DNA of 64,000 nucleotides from Chamaecyparis obtusa. Taxonomy: Eukaryota > Streptophyta > Pinopsida > Cupressales > Cupressaceae. The number at the start of each line of letters is the position of its first letter. Position 1 is the first letter of the stretch. A program made the translations under genes and the position numbers. Positions 12,530 through 24,193 of this stretch are shown here, piece after piece. The DNA lies in the NCBI GenBank assembly GCA_027943335.1, contig BSBK01008833.1, positions 30,001 to 94,000 of the forward strand, read 5' to 3'. The notes under the pieces were generated by a model. It had not been told where the DNA came from and ran no database searches. It saw only the letters and a list, made by a program, of their open reading frames with translations.

Positions 12530-13008
12530 TGCAGATGAAGACTTGGACCTGAGGACTTAGGACCTGACAGACAACTAGCAACAAACAAAGAGGCAATGCA
12601 TGGGACCCCTACTCCATACTTCTATCATGATTTATATTCTGCAAATGCACTCTTTTATTGACATGAAATATGAAATATGAAAAGACACTTGTATACTACA
12701 TTCAGTTTGAATGCACAATGTAATGATCAGTTATGAATTTTGAAATTTGAAATGTGATCAATACTTAGAGTACAAAAAAAGAAATCTGATAAGGAATGCA
12801 ATAATGAAAATGTAAGTTAATAAATACTTGAAAGGTAGTATTAATTGGACCCTTAAAGATGCAATCTTTTCCTATTTATGTTTATTCTGGTGTATGTTAT
12901 AATTTTGCACAACACACACACATTAAAGCTCTCTCATTTGGTAATATCTTTCCATTTATAATGTGTCTTTGTGCATCTTGGGATTTATCACATCCTTTAC
13001 CTATAATC

Positions 13009-13108
13009 TATCTCATGTAATAGGGGCTATCTTCCACTAAAAGGGTTTTTAATACTTAAATATCTCACGTAATAGGGGTTTTCCTCCATCAAGAAAGGTT
13101 TGTTTCTA
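13009..13108. repeat. 52-bp tandem duplication
   Basis: TATCTCATGTAATAGGGG (13009) and TATCTCACGTAATAGGGG (13061) begin two drifted copies that each continue with a TCTTCCACTAAAAGGGTTT-like segment. Confidence 0.7.
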
Positions 13109-13109
13109 T

Positions 13110-16100
13110 TATGTTATCATTTATCTATTTGTATTTTCAATATATCTATCTAATTGACTATTGTGGATGTGGAAACACAAAAGTATGGACTTGACTGAGG
13201 AAAGTATCTAACCATCCCCAAATATTTTTCCTCTCCTGATTGTGTGCAGGTTCATTAGAAGCATTCGAATGCACGAGGGTTTGCATATGTTTTATTTATT
13301 TTATTTATATTTATCTATGTTAATTAGTATATTTTATTATATTTATGACTGAGTTTTATAGGTTATCTAAGGAATAGACCTAAGTTTTTTCCATATTCTC
13401 AGTATTTTCTATTTTGGTCCATATAGGACTACAACACGCCACATAGACGTCCACACGTCATACTGGTGTCCTCGGTTGGGACACTAAGATTTGGATCAAA
13501 GACTTTTTGTCATCTGGGCTTTCAATTTCTAAAACCAAACTATTATTGTCTTCATCTATAATAGGGTATTTATACTAGTTTATCTATTTTGGAGGTATTT
13601 GAATGTGTGTTGTGAAATTGGCTGTCAAGGGAATATTATTTCCTTTTGACGAGGACAAATTTAGAACATTACACACCTTCCATTTAAAATTCCACTTGTA
13701 TGATCTGTAATATGAATGTAGTATGATGTCTAATATGAATGGATACAATACAACATGATTCTATACATTTGAGAGTGAGCATTGAATTTGATTTACCATT
13801 CTTTAATCATTTTTGAAAAATAACTAGCAAACTCTATATGTATATTTGAAACATTTATATGTAGTTGATTTTAATTATATAATTTATATATGTAATTTGA
13901 TTAAAATATATTTTCATCTTGGTATTCTAACATGGAAGATACATTCTATAGTCATGATGTGCTGATAATGTTGTATTTAAATACATATGCTTTTTTTTTT
14001 ATTATGGTGGCAAGATAATGATTAAGCCATGTGAGAAGGGGCATGATATCTCTACTCTACTTTTGGGATTGTGCTAATCTAACAAACAATTGGAGGAACT
14101 ATCCTAACAAGAAAAGGTCAAGATTTGTGGGGTGCATGTGGTAGAACCAACACTGTAGATTCCTTTCCTCTTTCTATTATGGAGATGCGAAAATGAACAT
14201 GCGGTGCAACTGGTATATAAAAGGGATTCCATTTTATGGGCTGATTTACCTTTTTTATAAGAGATATAGGTCTACGATCAACAAGAACCATAAAAGAATG
14301 AAAAAAATGTGGAGAAGATAAATGCAATGAGGGTGCCTTCATCTTTATTATGTATAGGTAGATGACGAATAGAAATCACTAGTAAAAGCTATATGGAATT
14401 ATTAGGAATGAGAGGTTGACCCAAATAGAGTACTTTTTTTATCTACCATGGGGATAGGCATATGGATAATTTAAGATTTTGATGATGGTTTGACCAAAGA
14501 AAAAGAAACCCTAGGGGAAGTAGAAAGTGTTGAAGAAGAGGACCCTAGATGACATCTTAAAATTTGATATGGTTTGACTAATAGGTCATCTTGTTGTTGT
14601 AAGGGTCCTAAAGTTGAATTAGATTATTTTCAATTATTTTTTCAATAGTTGATGTTGATTGACACTACACGAAACATAGAATGTTTCCAATGTCTTTTAG
14701 CCCATTTGTATGGAAACAAAAACTCAACACATGAAAATGATTAGAAAGTGTCTATATCTATAATTTCCCTCTTGCTTGGACTATTTTGATACCTTTTCTT
14801 AGTTCAGTAATAGTTGATAAAATTTAGAAGGAATAGGTGAACAAACCTATTTCATCATACCATTGTGGCAATAGATTGAAGAGCTGTCACTAAATGGTTG
14901 GTGAATGATCTACACTATCAACCTTCGTTAGGCAGGCTTGGAAATCACTTACTCCCAAATTAGGAATCACTTTCCAATTAAAGTGCTAAGTTAGTTACAT
15001 GCTCTAACTTATACGGAAATTAATAGAGACATGACCCTAACGAGGGTATCAGTAGAAGATTTTATTTTATATAAGAAATAGTATGAGAAGCCTTGATTTA
15101 TTATAGGTTATCACCATCAATAAATCTTATGACCCACTCAGATAAAATCATCCATGTTCTATATTAACAATAGTAAAAGAGTGGGCTATATTGGCAGATT
15201 GTTATAAATACCACCTAATTATTATATGGATACTACAAATTGGATGCAAGACATAGATACCCACATTACTCTAGGACAATGAAAAAATTCTACTAGGAGC
15301 ATGTGGGTTTGGGGGCTAGTGTCATATCGTTGATGGATGCCCTTGTTAGATACTCCTCTAATAGATTATAGGGAAATAGGAATTTATAATAGGAATAGGT
15401 AGATAAGAATACAAAAATATCATAGTGTGGTATACCACATCTTAATTACCTATGGTAGTCAACATATTAGGTGAATGGTCACTAGGAGGTTATCGTATGA
15501 GTGGTAGACTAGTGAATGCATGTCTCTTAGTAGGAGTTGTAAAATCTACATGAAGGATCAATAGGGACAAAGTCTACTATGAAAGGCTCACATTGTACCC
15601 AAAGTGATCCATGACGAGTTAAGTATAATCAACTTACAAGACCTCATAGAACACTTAAGGTATGTTTCCAAGTTATGTTACTTATTCTACTTCATTGTTC
15701 ATTATGTATGTAGATTAAGATCATAAACAAATGACATGTAGTTCTAAATCAAGATAGAAATGGATGAAGTACCACGACTAATGTCAATGCATGTGTAACA
15801 AGATTTTGAAAGGGTAATCATAGTACACAATTTTTTTTACATACATGATGTATCAAATATGTTTGGAACAAAATAAATGTTCTAGGCATTTATGATTACA
15901 AATTGTATTGGGTGAAGGTAAGTTGCAACGATAAAATGGAAAGATAAGAAGACATATCTCCACCCAAAAAATAGAGAGTATTTATTCGTAGAATTTGTTA
16001 AGTTGATACAGGTGTGTTCCTGTATAAACAGGGAAAAAACATAATACATAATGAGAGAACACAATTAAATGCATAATTTGATTAAAGTTGGTTGTGATGT

Positions 16101-16254
16101 TGTAGCAGGCATCATTGTCATGTGTTAGTAAACATAAATCCCTTATCAAATAAATTTCCATTCAATTATCAATACATGATGCCACTTAGGTGATTATTAT
16201 AGTTGATTTGGTTTTATTTTTTATTATCATTATAAATTTTGTTGTTGATAGATG
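13110..16254. other. Gene-free stretch
   Basis: Only short ORFs with no recognised motif are present (for example 14118-14342 and 15882-16064, both minus). The area 14.6-15.7 kb is less AT-rich and may be an ancient element, but I could not name a domain in any frame. Confidence 0.4.
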
Positions 16255-16263
16255 ATTTCTTAT

Positions 16264-16485
16264 GGATGCGACTAAGCTCCCTACAACATGTGTCATTGAC
16301 CAAATTTCAAAAACTAGAAAACTAAATAGATTTTTACAAAAATTTTGAAATCTCTTCTTCATGATCTGCATATTTTGTGGTTGAAACCGCAAAAAAATTG
16401 CAAAAAAATCATTGTGTTTTCGTATATTTGGAAATTTTTATTTTTTTTGTCTTTAGTGCATTTTGTAGGAAGCTTAGCCCATGTC
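16264..16485 (+). mobile_element. Mutator-like MITE, copy A (222 bp)
   Basis: The left end GGATGCGACTAAGCTCCCTA faces the right end TAGGAAGCTTAGCCCATGTC. These form terminal inverted repeats sharing the core CTAAGC(T/T)(C/T)CCTACAA(C/A)ATG. Perfect 9-bp direct repeats ATTTCTTAT flank the element (16255-16263 and 16486-16494). Nine-base duplications are the hallmark of Mutator-family transposases. The interior is A/T-rich with GCAAAAAAATTGCAAAAAAA and holds no ORF, so it must have been mobilised in trans. Confidence 0.8.
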
Positions 16486-17166
16486 ATTTCTTATAGGTTT
16501 TTTATGGAATTTCTAAATTGATTTTAAATGGTTTTCAGTAGATGTTGACTCTAATCATAATTTAGATGTTGATTGTAGATATTTAATAGAAGGATGTTTA
16601 TGGTGTTACTTTTTTTTTCTCAATATTTGCATTTGGATTAATCTAAGTTTGCTTGTATTTTGATTTTTAGTCGACACACATTTTCATGGTTATTTGCACC
16701 TAGTTTTTATTATAACTTTTCAAAAGATTGATTTATCTATTGCTTGTTATATGAAGTGTTGGTTTTTTATATCTTTCTTTGTATTTTTCTAAAAAGACCA
16801 TTCTCTACTTGCATCAAAGCATTGTATGATTTTCAATTGGTTACATCAAAAAATTATTTCCTACTATATCTATTATTTTATTAATTATATGCAAGATGAG
16901 ATAGATTTAAAAATGTTATCTCAAAATCCTACTTGGTCAAAGTAAAAGTGTGAAGGAATAAACAAATCTCTCTTTATTCTTAATCTAAAAAAAAAAAATT
17001 ATCTTCTTGCTTGATGATCTTTTACTTAATTTAAAAGAAATATAAACAATAAGCTGGAATTTTTTTTTTTTTTTAAAGATATTTTACCTGAATGTGAGTT
17101 CAAGAAGAGGAGACTTTAAAAGCAGGAGACAAGTTTAAATAGACTCAACCTTGCATGCTATTTTAA

Positions 17167-17349
17167 GGCACGGTTAAGCTTCCTACAAAATGCACTAACG
17201 AAAAAAATTGTCAAACTTTTTTTTTCAAATTCAGTGATTTTTGTGCAATTTTTTGTAATTTTCCATCACAAAATATACAAATCTGTTGTATTTTTTTATT
17301 TTTGAAATTTGATCAATAGTACATTTTTATAAGAAGCTTAGGTGCATCC
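17167..17349 (-). mobile_element. Mutator-like MITE, copy B (183 bp)
   Basis: The left end GGCACGGTTAAGCTTCCTAC faces the right end AAGAAGCTTAGGTGCATCC. The flanks CTATTTTAA (17158-17166) and CTATTCTAA (17350-17358) match at 8 of 9 bases. The interior matches copy A in reverse orientation (AATTTTTTGTAATTTTCCAT and ACAAAATATACAAATC). It is 39 bp shorter than copy A. Confidence 0.78.
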
Positions 17350-17358
17350 CTATTCTAA

Positions 17359-18102
17359 TGACTTGAAAGACTCATCGGAGGGTACAAAGATTAAATTGGT
17401 GAACGAAAAGAAGAATAGAACAAGTAGGAGAAAAACTGAAGCTGGTTACGAAAGGTTGGAATTGGGGATCTTACTAAAGGAAAACGTTGTTCAAAACCTA
17501 TGAAATTTCCAGGTTTTTCTTTAGTTTCATCTCTTTATAAAGAAAAGAAAGGGCATTTGTGAGTTTATTTCTATCATTTGATATGTGACTGTCCTCGAAA
17601 ACTGTTAATTTATTCTATTATCTCTGTATATCATGTAATTATTTAGCAAATGAAGTAGCGTTTCTGAATCACTTAATAAATCTCTTCTTAGAATAAAACC
17701 TCTCTATGCCTTCCTGTGTTGATTCTTGCAAATGTCTAAATTAAATCTTTGGTATGTATTGTTTTATACACTGAAGTCTTTTCATTTTCTGTCGTTATTT
17801 ATGAACTGAATAAATAGAAATGGATTTTTGACATTAGAAACCGTAACGCTATATTGAAATAAATTTGAAGATTTTGATAGCTAGCGCAATGGCAAATATA
17901 TTTCTTTAGCGCTGTTACCTTATATATTTCTCTCAGCATGTTATTACCTTATTTTTATAAGCGCTATCCTTCCTAATCGCAGTAAATGGCGGAAGAAATT
18001 TTATTATTTTCCTTTTGGTGGGAAAATTGTTCCAGCCATATTAATTAGTAATTAGAAAAACTAAGTTCATCGGTAGGAACCATAGTAGGAAATGAGAAAT
18101 AT
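17359..18102. other. Gene-free spacer
   Basis: AT-rich DNA between the MITE pair and the LINE 3' end. No feature was recognised in it. Confidence 0.5.
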
Positions 18103-18265
18103 TGTTTTTGTTTTTTTTTATGAATAGAGGCCTTTACTATTAAAAGAAATATTAAAGTATAGTATTCACAAAAAAAATCCGGGGGAAAAAATCACCCCGT
18201 AGGTTCACTCGGCACAAAGGCCGGAAACAAACAACTATTCATAAAAAAATATATATAACAAGCCC

Positions 18266-18637
18266 TCAGGCTGCCAAAGCAGTAGCAGTAGAAGGAGGAG
18301 GGTCTTTATCATCAAGGTTGCCCCAAACATTGGGCAGAGGAGCCTGATCCGGGATGGCCCAGCCATCTTCTTCTTCTTCTTTATCAACTTCTTCCTCTCG
18401 CCTAGGCGAAATGGCTAGCGCCAGGCGAGGGAACTTTCCCGGGGGAGTAGAGGTCGAGGGCCGAGAGAAAGCAGCAGCAGCAGAGGCAAGCACAGGGGGC
18501 CACCCAAAGCCCAAATCCCTCCAAGGAGGAGAGGCGGAGCGGCGGTGCCACCGACGCTGGGTCATGGAATGAGAGCTTCGATTGCGGCGTCGGCCTCTAG
18601 GTGATGTGCGATCGACAGACACAGAATCAGGAGGCAC
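18266..18637 (-). pseudogene. LINE-1 ORF2 C-terminal basic/acidic tail
   Basis: A GC-rich open stretch of 123 codons lies at the element's 3' end. It starts Arg/Ser-rich (RTSPRGRRRNRSSHSM, HRRSASPPW) and has an Ala/Pro middle. It continues with EEEVDKEEEEDGW and ends PPPSTATALAA. Its GC content is far above that of the surroundings. It follows the zf-RVT region in the same strand with a stop between, and is probably the ORF2 C-terminus or a transduced 3' piece. I do not recognise a domain. The low-complexity composition also makes the complementary frame look open. Confidence 0.55.
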
Positions 18638-18639
18638 AC

Positions 18640-20243
18640 GGGCAACAGTGCAAGGGGCATTACCCCAGTGCTAGAGCAGCTCCTGAAGGTGGGTAACCTC
18701 TAAGGCCACCTTGTCAGCCTGCACTTGGATCTGCATCATGACATTATTGCATATACAGGCTTTATCAAAAAGTGAAACAGAAATATCCTTACTGCTGTGA
18801 GAAAAAATCACATCATTTCTATCTTTCCACAGAGAAAACAAAATTTGCATCCAAAAAGAGTGCCAAATTTGGGTGAATTGAGCTGGCGTTCTAGGAAGGT
18901 CACCTAGAAGAGCCATGTGCCAAGAAAAGGGCTTAGGCCTGAAAGGAGAAAAAAAATTGTGAATCCAAACCCAATAATTCTAGGTACGATGACAAAACCA
19001 GAAGATATGTATTATTGACTCTGGAAGACCACAAAATGGGCATTTGGGATTAGGAACTCCCAAATGCTTAAGTCTGTCACCCAAGGGCAAGCCCTGGTAA
19101 AGCAAACACCAGGCAAAATGAGCAATTTTGGGCTTAGTAACAGCTTACCAAATGTTACGAAAATGCCAACCCTAGCTCTTTTGAGAAGAGGAAAGCCGCC
19201 AATGATGGTTGAGAGAATCAACCATCGGCAAATGAGGCAAAAGCCAAGAGTAACCAAGCTTAGGCTTGTAACTGAGGCTTGTAACTGGCAAAATGAGTGG
19301 TAGGATACCACTTCCAGTCCTTCCACCAAGGTCTAACCGACTGAATACCCAATTTGTGCAAGAGGTGAAGCGGGATAGCAGACACCAGAAGGTCAAAAGT
19401 CTGACGATCTGGGGGGATGAACCAAAACTGAACTCGGAGGTCCTCCCAAGATCGAAGATTCATAGTGGCCCTGGAAAAGACGTCCCTGGGAGTCTGAATG
19501 CCACGCTTGTGAAACCGGAGAGCACGAACCCCATGAAGTCTGGCAAGAGGGATCCCTTGTTCAAAAAGAGGAGACCACCATAAATTCTACTGGTTGAATG
19601 AAAGACCATCACAGAATCCATTCCCAGCCCAACGGAGCCAAGGCTTGACAACCTCTCAAGCTTTCTAGATGCTTTTGGCAACAAAAGTACCATGGATCTG
19701 GAAAGGCTCCCTCATAACCAGCAAGGTTTGAAAGGCAATCCCCTTCCATGCAGGCTTGTGGAGAGGAAACCTAGAGGAGATGCAATGGCGAAGAAGAATC
19801 TTTCAAGATTCATTTCCCGTGAGACACCGGATGACCCATTTGGCACAAAGTGCATATCCTTGCTTTTGGGTATCAATAAGCCCAAGCCAGTCGGAAGACT
19901 TAGGAAGGCAGCAAAATTCCCAAGTCACTTTCTGAAACCCTTGATGATCAATGCCAGAGGCCCAGAGGAAATCCCGAAGAAGTTTCTCGAGCCATTTGTA
20001 AGAAGCTTTGGAGGGGGACCAACAGGAGGAGTAGTAGACATGTGTAGCAGCCAAGACTTTGGAACAAATCTGGAATTTACCGGCAAGAGAAAGCAGCTTC
20101 GTGACCCAATAGGTAAGCTTCTTCTCGATTTTATTAAGGACAACATTCCATAGCTCAGTAGGCGAACCTTGAAAGGCAAAAGGGATGCCCAGAAAATGAA
20201 ATATCTCCCCGTGTTGGATTGTTGACCAGCCAAACTGGGAAAG
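18640..20243 (-). pseudogene. LINE-1 ORF2: thumb and connection region and zf-RVT domain, broken
   Basis: After the polymerase core the frame is cut into many pieces. The piece 20054-19803 (SPSKASYKWLEKLLRDFLWA) is the stretch that links polymerase to zf-RVT. The zf-RVT zinc region lies near 19130-19010 and reads, across shifts, as a CFTRACPWVTDL block followed by a PNAHFVVF block, where intact relatives have CPFC. The piece 18916-18671 (WMQILFSLWKDRNDVIFSH) closes the domain. It is supported by order and by the parallel truncated copy at 54.2-55.9 kb. Confidence 0.7.
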
Positions 20244-21617
20244 CTAGGGAGGCTCGGGAAGAGTAGATTGCCTATAGCAGAGGGTTTTATGCCACTGAAT
20301 GGCAGTACTAGATGCAAGAAAGAAAGTGTTTAAACACTGCAAGGTTGCCTTAACATTCTCCTCGTCCTCTGCCAGGGTGAGAAAGGAATCATCTGCGAAA
20401 TGGCCATTGACAAGTTGCTGAGAGGAATCAGGCAGAGAGATTCCCCAAACACTTCCCATGGAAATGAAGTGAGCTAGGAGGTAACCAAACCCTTCGTCCG
20501 CAAGCACATAAAGAGCTGGCGCCAAGGGGAACCCTTGCCGAATAGAATAAAAAAGCCCAAAGGTGGAGGACTGGCAGCCATTGATAGTAATACAGACAGA
20601 AGCGTCATTGAGGAGCATCTGCACAGATTGAATAAATTTTGGGCCAAAACTGATAGCGTGAAGCATCGTAAGAATAAAATGCCATTCAATACGATCATAA
20701 GCCTTAGCAAAATCAATTTTGAGAAAAAGGGCTTTCTGTTTAGACTTATGGGCCCATTCCATACCTTCCCAGACAACAATGATGTTATCAAGAATAAATC
20801 TTGACTTAATAAACCCTGTTTGTTCAGGCCAGACAATTTGAGGGAGCATATGACAAATTTTGAGAGCCAGGGCTTTGGCAATGATCTTGTAGGAGACATT
20901 GAGCAAAGTAATGGGCCTCCAATTGCATATGTCTTCAAGGTCCCCAGATTTGGCAATGAACTTGATATTCCCCCGATTGATGATTTCCCCAACGGATGGG
21001 GTGTGAAAAGCTTCCAGGTAAACCTGGTGGAGATCCGGGCCAATGGCATCCCAGAGTGTCTTATAGAATTTGCGTGGGAAGCCATCACAACTAGGGGCTT
21101 TATCATCAGCCATGGTGAACACAGCTTAAGGAAGATCCTGCAAGGAAAGCAGTTGATCACAGAAAACCCTCCGCGCAGGGGACAGGCATTGGGGGACCAT
21201 AGAAAGGGAATCCGTAAGGGCTTTCTCACTAGCAGGGGAGCTACCCTGAGAAGCAAAAACTTGTTCATAATGGCAAACAAAGGCTTGCAAAATATCAGGA
21301 AGCTCGGTGAGAACAACAGGACCTTCATGAATTCTGCAAATGTCTGAATTGGTGTGACGAGGTCGGAGAGCAACAAAAAAATCTTTAGAAACCTGGTCCC
21401 CAACTTTTAACCAGTGCAGCCGAGCTTTTATTTGAGCCCCTCTGGTAGCATAATTGTCAGCCACTTGCTTTTGATGCCGAATCTGAGCCAGATTACATTG
21501 CAGCTCTTGATTAAACGAGTCCTGGGCTAAAGCTTCGGTGGCAACCCGTAAAGCCTTGGTAGTGGTGTCATAGGCTCTACGACGACAGTTGGCCAACTGT
21601 CTGCCGTAAATGCACAA
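20244..21617 (-). pseudogene. LINE-1 ORF2: reverse transcriptase domain
   Basis: A linker (21617-21126) is followed by an open stretch of 292 codons, 21122-20244. Its motifs in order are KAPSCDGFPRKFYK, CNWRPITLLNVSYKIIAKA, LKIDFAKAYDRIEW (catalytic Asp), IRQGFPLAPALYVL and GHFADDSFLTLAEDEEN. FADD holds the two other catalytic aspartates. This is a standard non-LTR reverse transcriptase (RVT_1) with all three catalytic Asp present. The overlapping frame 21403-20474 is a shadow. Confidence 0.9.
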
Positions 21618-21639
21618 AAAATGAGCTGTACACCTGATG

Positions 21640-22531
21640 GCGTCATTCCACCATTGAATCCAGCCAGGAGAGTTAACGGGACAAGGCTCAAGGTTCTAGA
21701 CCCGAAGAATGTGGGCCACGGTGGAAGAATGATGAAGGACAGCAGTATTAAAATAAAACTGCGTGGTGGGAGGACTAGCCTTAGCTATTTTCCAAACAAT
21801 AATAAATTGGATGGGATAGTGGTCTGAAAAAGTCACATCAACAAGAGGAATGATAGGTAAGGCTTTCTTTTTAGCAAAGGAAAAAATAGATTGAGTCGTG
21901 ATCATGGCACGATCAAGCCTTTTATGAATTCTATCAGCAGAGGCCCTATAATTAGACCAAGTGTGCCAGGCCCCATCAAGATGGTGGCGGCCCACATTGG
22001 GATCAAAAAGCCTAATTTATTGTGCATGTAGTACCAGGTCTCCCTCTCACCAGCAATCCAGCGAAAAGGAATGAAACCATCTTTGTCACCCGCCATTTCC
22101 ACCATATTAAAGTCCCCACACACCAACCAAGTTGCAGGTGGCATAGAATCCGCAAGCCAACGCCATAGTTGAGATCTTTCAACAACATCATTGGGGGTGT
22201 AAACGTTGGCAATTTTGAAGGCATGATTTTCAATGAGAAACGTGGCCCAAACGACCCTTTGAATGGGATCAGAACCATGCATGACAAGAAAAGAATGCCA
22301 GCGAGGAGAGAGGAGAGTAACAACTATGCCTCGACCAGCCTCATGCTGAGAGCAAAGAGCAAGACTCTTAGGCCAAATAACTTTACATGCAGCATCAAGC
22401 ATGCAATGAGAAATCTTAACTTCCTGGAGGCATAACACATCCAGATGACCAAACCACTTACAGGTATCCCTAACAGAATATTTTCTGTGTAGGTCTGTCA
22501 ACCCACGAACATTCCATGAGATAAACTTCAT
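21640..22531 (-). pseudogene. LINE-1 ORF2: AP-type endonuclease domain
   Basis: The first piece (22531-21902) opens with MKFISWNVRGL and continues with CLQEVKI, which carries the catalytic glutamate, and WLVCGDFNMVE. The second (21995-21696) carries RLDRAMI and FSDHYPIQF, with the catalytic Asp-His pair. These are the diagnostic steps of the exonuclease-endonuclease-phosphatase fold that nicks target DNA for target-primed reverse transcription. All the key residues listed are present, but a frameshift near 21990 separates the halves. Confidence 0.85.
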
Positions 22532-23743
22532 GGAATAACAATGTCGTCCATACCATCCTCATCCCTCAGGGATTCAAAACTATTAGACAAATACCCTGGG
22601 GTGAAATCAGGACCAGGCAAATCGATAGAAACATTACGCCGTTTGTCTGGCATGCCATCAAGCTTAACCTCAGCATGTCCAGGAGGACTGCGAGAGTGGC
22701 GGAAAGAACTGGAAGAAACCATTGCGATGGCTGGTGGCAGCATACTGGTTGTGGAAGCCCAGACCGGGGTAGAGACTACCTTTGTCCCCTACTCAGTAGG
22801 GTTTGAAACTGCAATAGCAGGTGACCACAGGATCGGAGTTAGCCACTGGTGGCGTAACAGAAGCCGCAACGGAAGCCGTAATAGGCTACTTGTTGGGCTT
22901 GTTCCGGCGGCCGACTGTGACCCATTCTTCTTTTTTTCCTTCCTCCTTTTTGCTGGCCTTAGCTGGCGGTAGATGAGCATCCTTGGGAGGAGCCTTGGTA
23001 CGAGGCACTGCCAGAGGGAAATCCTTGATCTTGTGCTCCGCAAATTGACAATGATAACAAGTGTTGGGAAGATTAAGATAGAGCACCTTCTGAGTGAAGG
23101 TGGTATCCCCAACCTAAATATCAATCGTCTCTTTGAGGTCCCTAGAAAGGTCGACCTCCACACAAAGTCATTTATGAGGGCACGGGTTCAGGAAATGATC
23201 ATGCTCAAGACATATAACCCTACCGAGCTTTTGCACTATGGCTTGCATGAAAGGCCAACAGGGTAGGGGAAGTCCAGGAAACTCAACCCACATGTGGACT
23301 TTGAGCTTTTTGTCATCAGAGATAGAAAAGTCTCTGGTCCAACGCTGGAAAACTAGCAACGAAGCCCTAACATTCCAGGGGCCTTTTTAAATAATGGCAT
23401 CAACATGGGAAGGATTAGAAAAATGAAAAAGAAAAAAGCCTTCGGTAAGGCTCTGATTACCTTCCAGACAGATTCCATGAGGAGCCCAACTCTTCGCAAC
23501 CCAATCCTTGAGAATATGCTTAGGAGGGTTGCAGCCCAGAAAATAGCCTATCAAGGTATGAGATTCAAGCCAAGAGCAAGCATCATTAAACTCATTAAGG
23601 GGCAGAACAATATCAGGCTGAGCCATACCTCATGGAAGACCTTGGGAACAAATTTGTGGGGACGTTTGCTTGGCAGCGCCATTGCATTCTGAAGCCACAC
23701 TAGCACCAACATCAACTGCATGGTGGGAAGTGGCTGGAGCCAT
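22528..23743 (-). pseudogene. LINE-1 ORF1 (DUF4283-like RNA-binding protein), broken
   Basis: ORF1 proteins of plant L1 elements coat the element RNA. The piece 23626-23387 holds the DUF4283 pattern (HTLIGYFLGCNPPKHILKDW, then GFFLFHFSNPSHVDAII). The piece 23359-23168 continues with WVEFPGLPLPCW. The knuckle near 23050 reads CYHCQFAEHKIKDF, so against CX2CX4HX4C the last cysteine is phenylalanine. A Lys/Glu-rich stretch follows. The proposed start is a methionine at 23743 (MAPATSHH). The ORF ends at 22528, overlapping the ORF2 start at 22531 by a few bases. At least four stops or shifts interrupt it. Confidence 0.75.
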
Positions 23744-23963
23744 ATTTAAAAGCCTATTATTTCCCGCAATAACTGCGGAATGGAAAGGATAGAAGCTGCA
23801 GAGATGGACGCAAGGAAAAAACCCTAGCAGAGCATCAGCCGAAAAAACTCCTATGTTTTTGCCCTTTTTGATTCTTTGAATGTTTCGTTGATGTACTTGT
23901 GGGCATAAATTATGATTTTATTTGCTGTACATGTGACTTCCAATTGCTAGTGTAGTTTTTTTT

Positions 23964-24182
23964 CGGATACCGTTAAGTTCTATTCAAAATGTATTGTTGG
24001 AAAACAAAACAAATTTTGCGAAATTTTTAGCATTTGTTTTTCATGATCTGCACATTTTGTAATCGAAAACAACAAAAAAATTGTTAAAAAATTACTCTAT
24101 TTTTGCAAATTTGAAAAAATAAAAAGTTTGACTTTTTTTTTTTTTTGTCTTAGTGCATTCTAGTTGGAGCTTAGCGACTGCC
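23964..24182 (+). mobile_element. Mutator-like MITE, copy C (219 bp)
   Basis: Left end CGGATACCGTTAAGTTCTAT and right end GTTGGAGCTTAGCGACTGCC are degenerate forms of the ends in copies A and B. The interior shares TTTTCATGATCTGCACATTT with A. The flanks GTTTTTTTT (23955-23963) and GTTTTCTTT (24183-24191) agree at 8 of 9 bases, though the low complexity weakens this. Confidence 0.68.
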
Positions 24183-24193
24183 GTTTTCTTTTA

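Larger units (their letters stand above)
18111..23853 (-). mobile_element. L1-like LINE, near full length, decayed (LINE-1)
   Basis: The minus strand reads ORF1 (DUF4283-like plus zinc knuckle), then ORF2 (endonuclease, reverse transcriptase, zf-RVT, basic tail). It ends in a short poly(A) seen on the plus strand as T9-10 at 18111-18119. The 8-bp sequence TGTTTTTG sits at both outer edges (18103-18110 and 23854-23861) and is a candidate target duplication, although it is short and low in complexity. Stops and frameshifts break both ORFs. A 5'-truncated relative lies at 54196-55925. Confidence 0.85.

Noticed and set aside
20474..21403. 309-codon minus-strand ORF, longer than the reverse transcriptase frame it overlaps
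   Set aside because: Shifted frame without motifs; the 292-codon frame has all catalytic blocks.
18354..23692. Several plus-strand ORFs, including 175 and 153 codons (20820-21347, 19692-20153)
   Set aside because: All are antisense shadows of LINE-1; none has a motif of its own.
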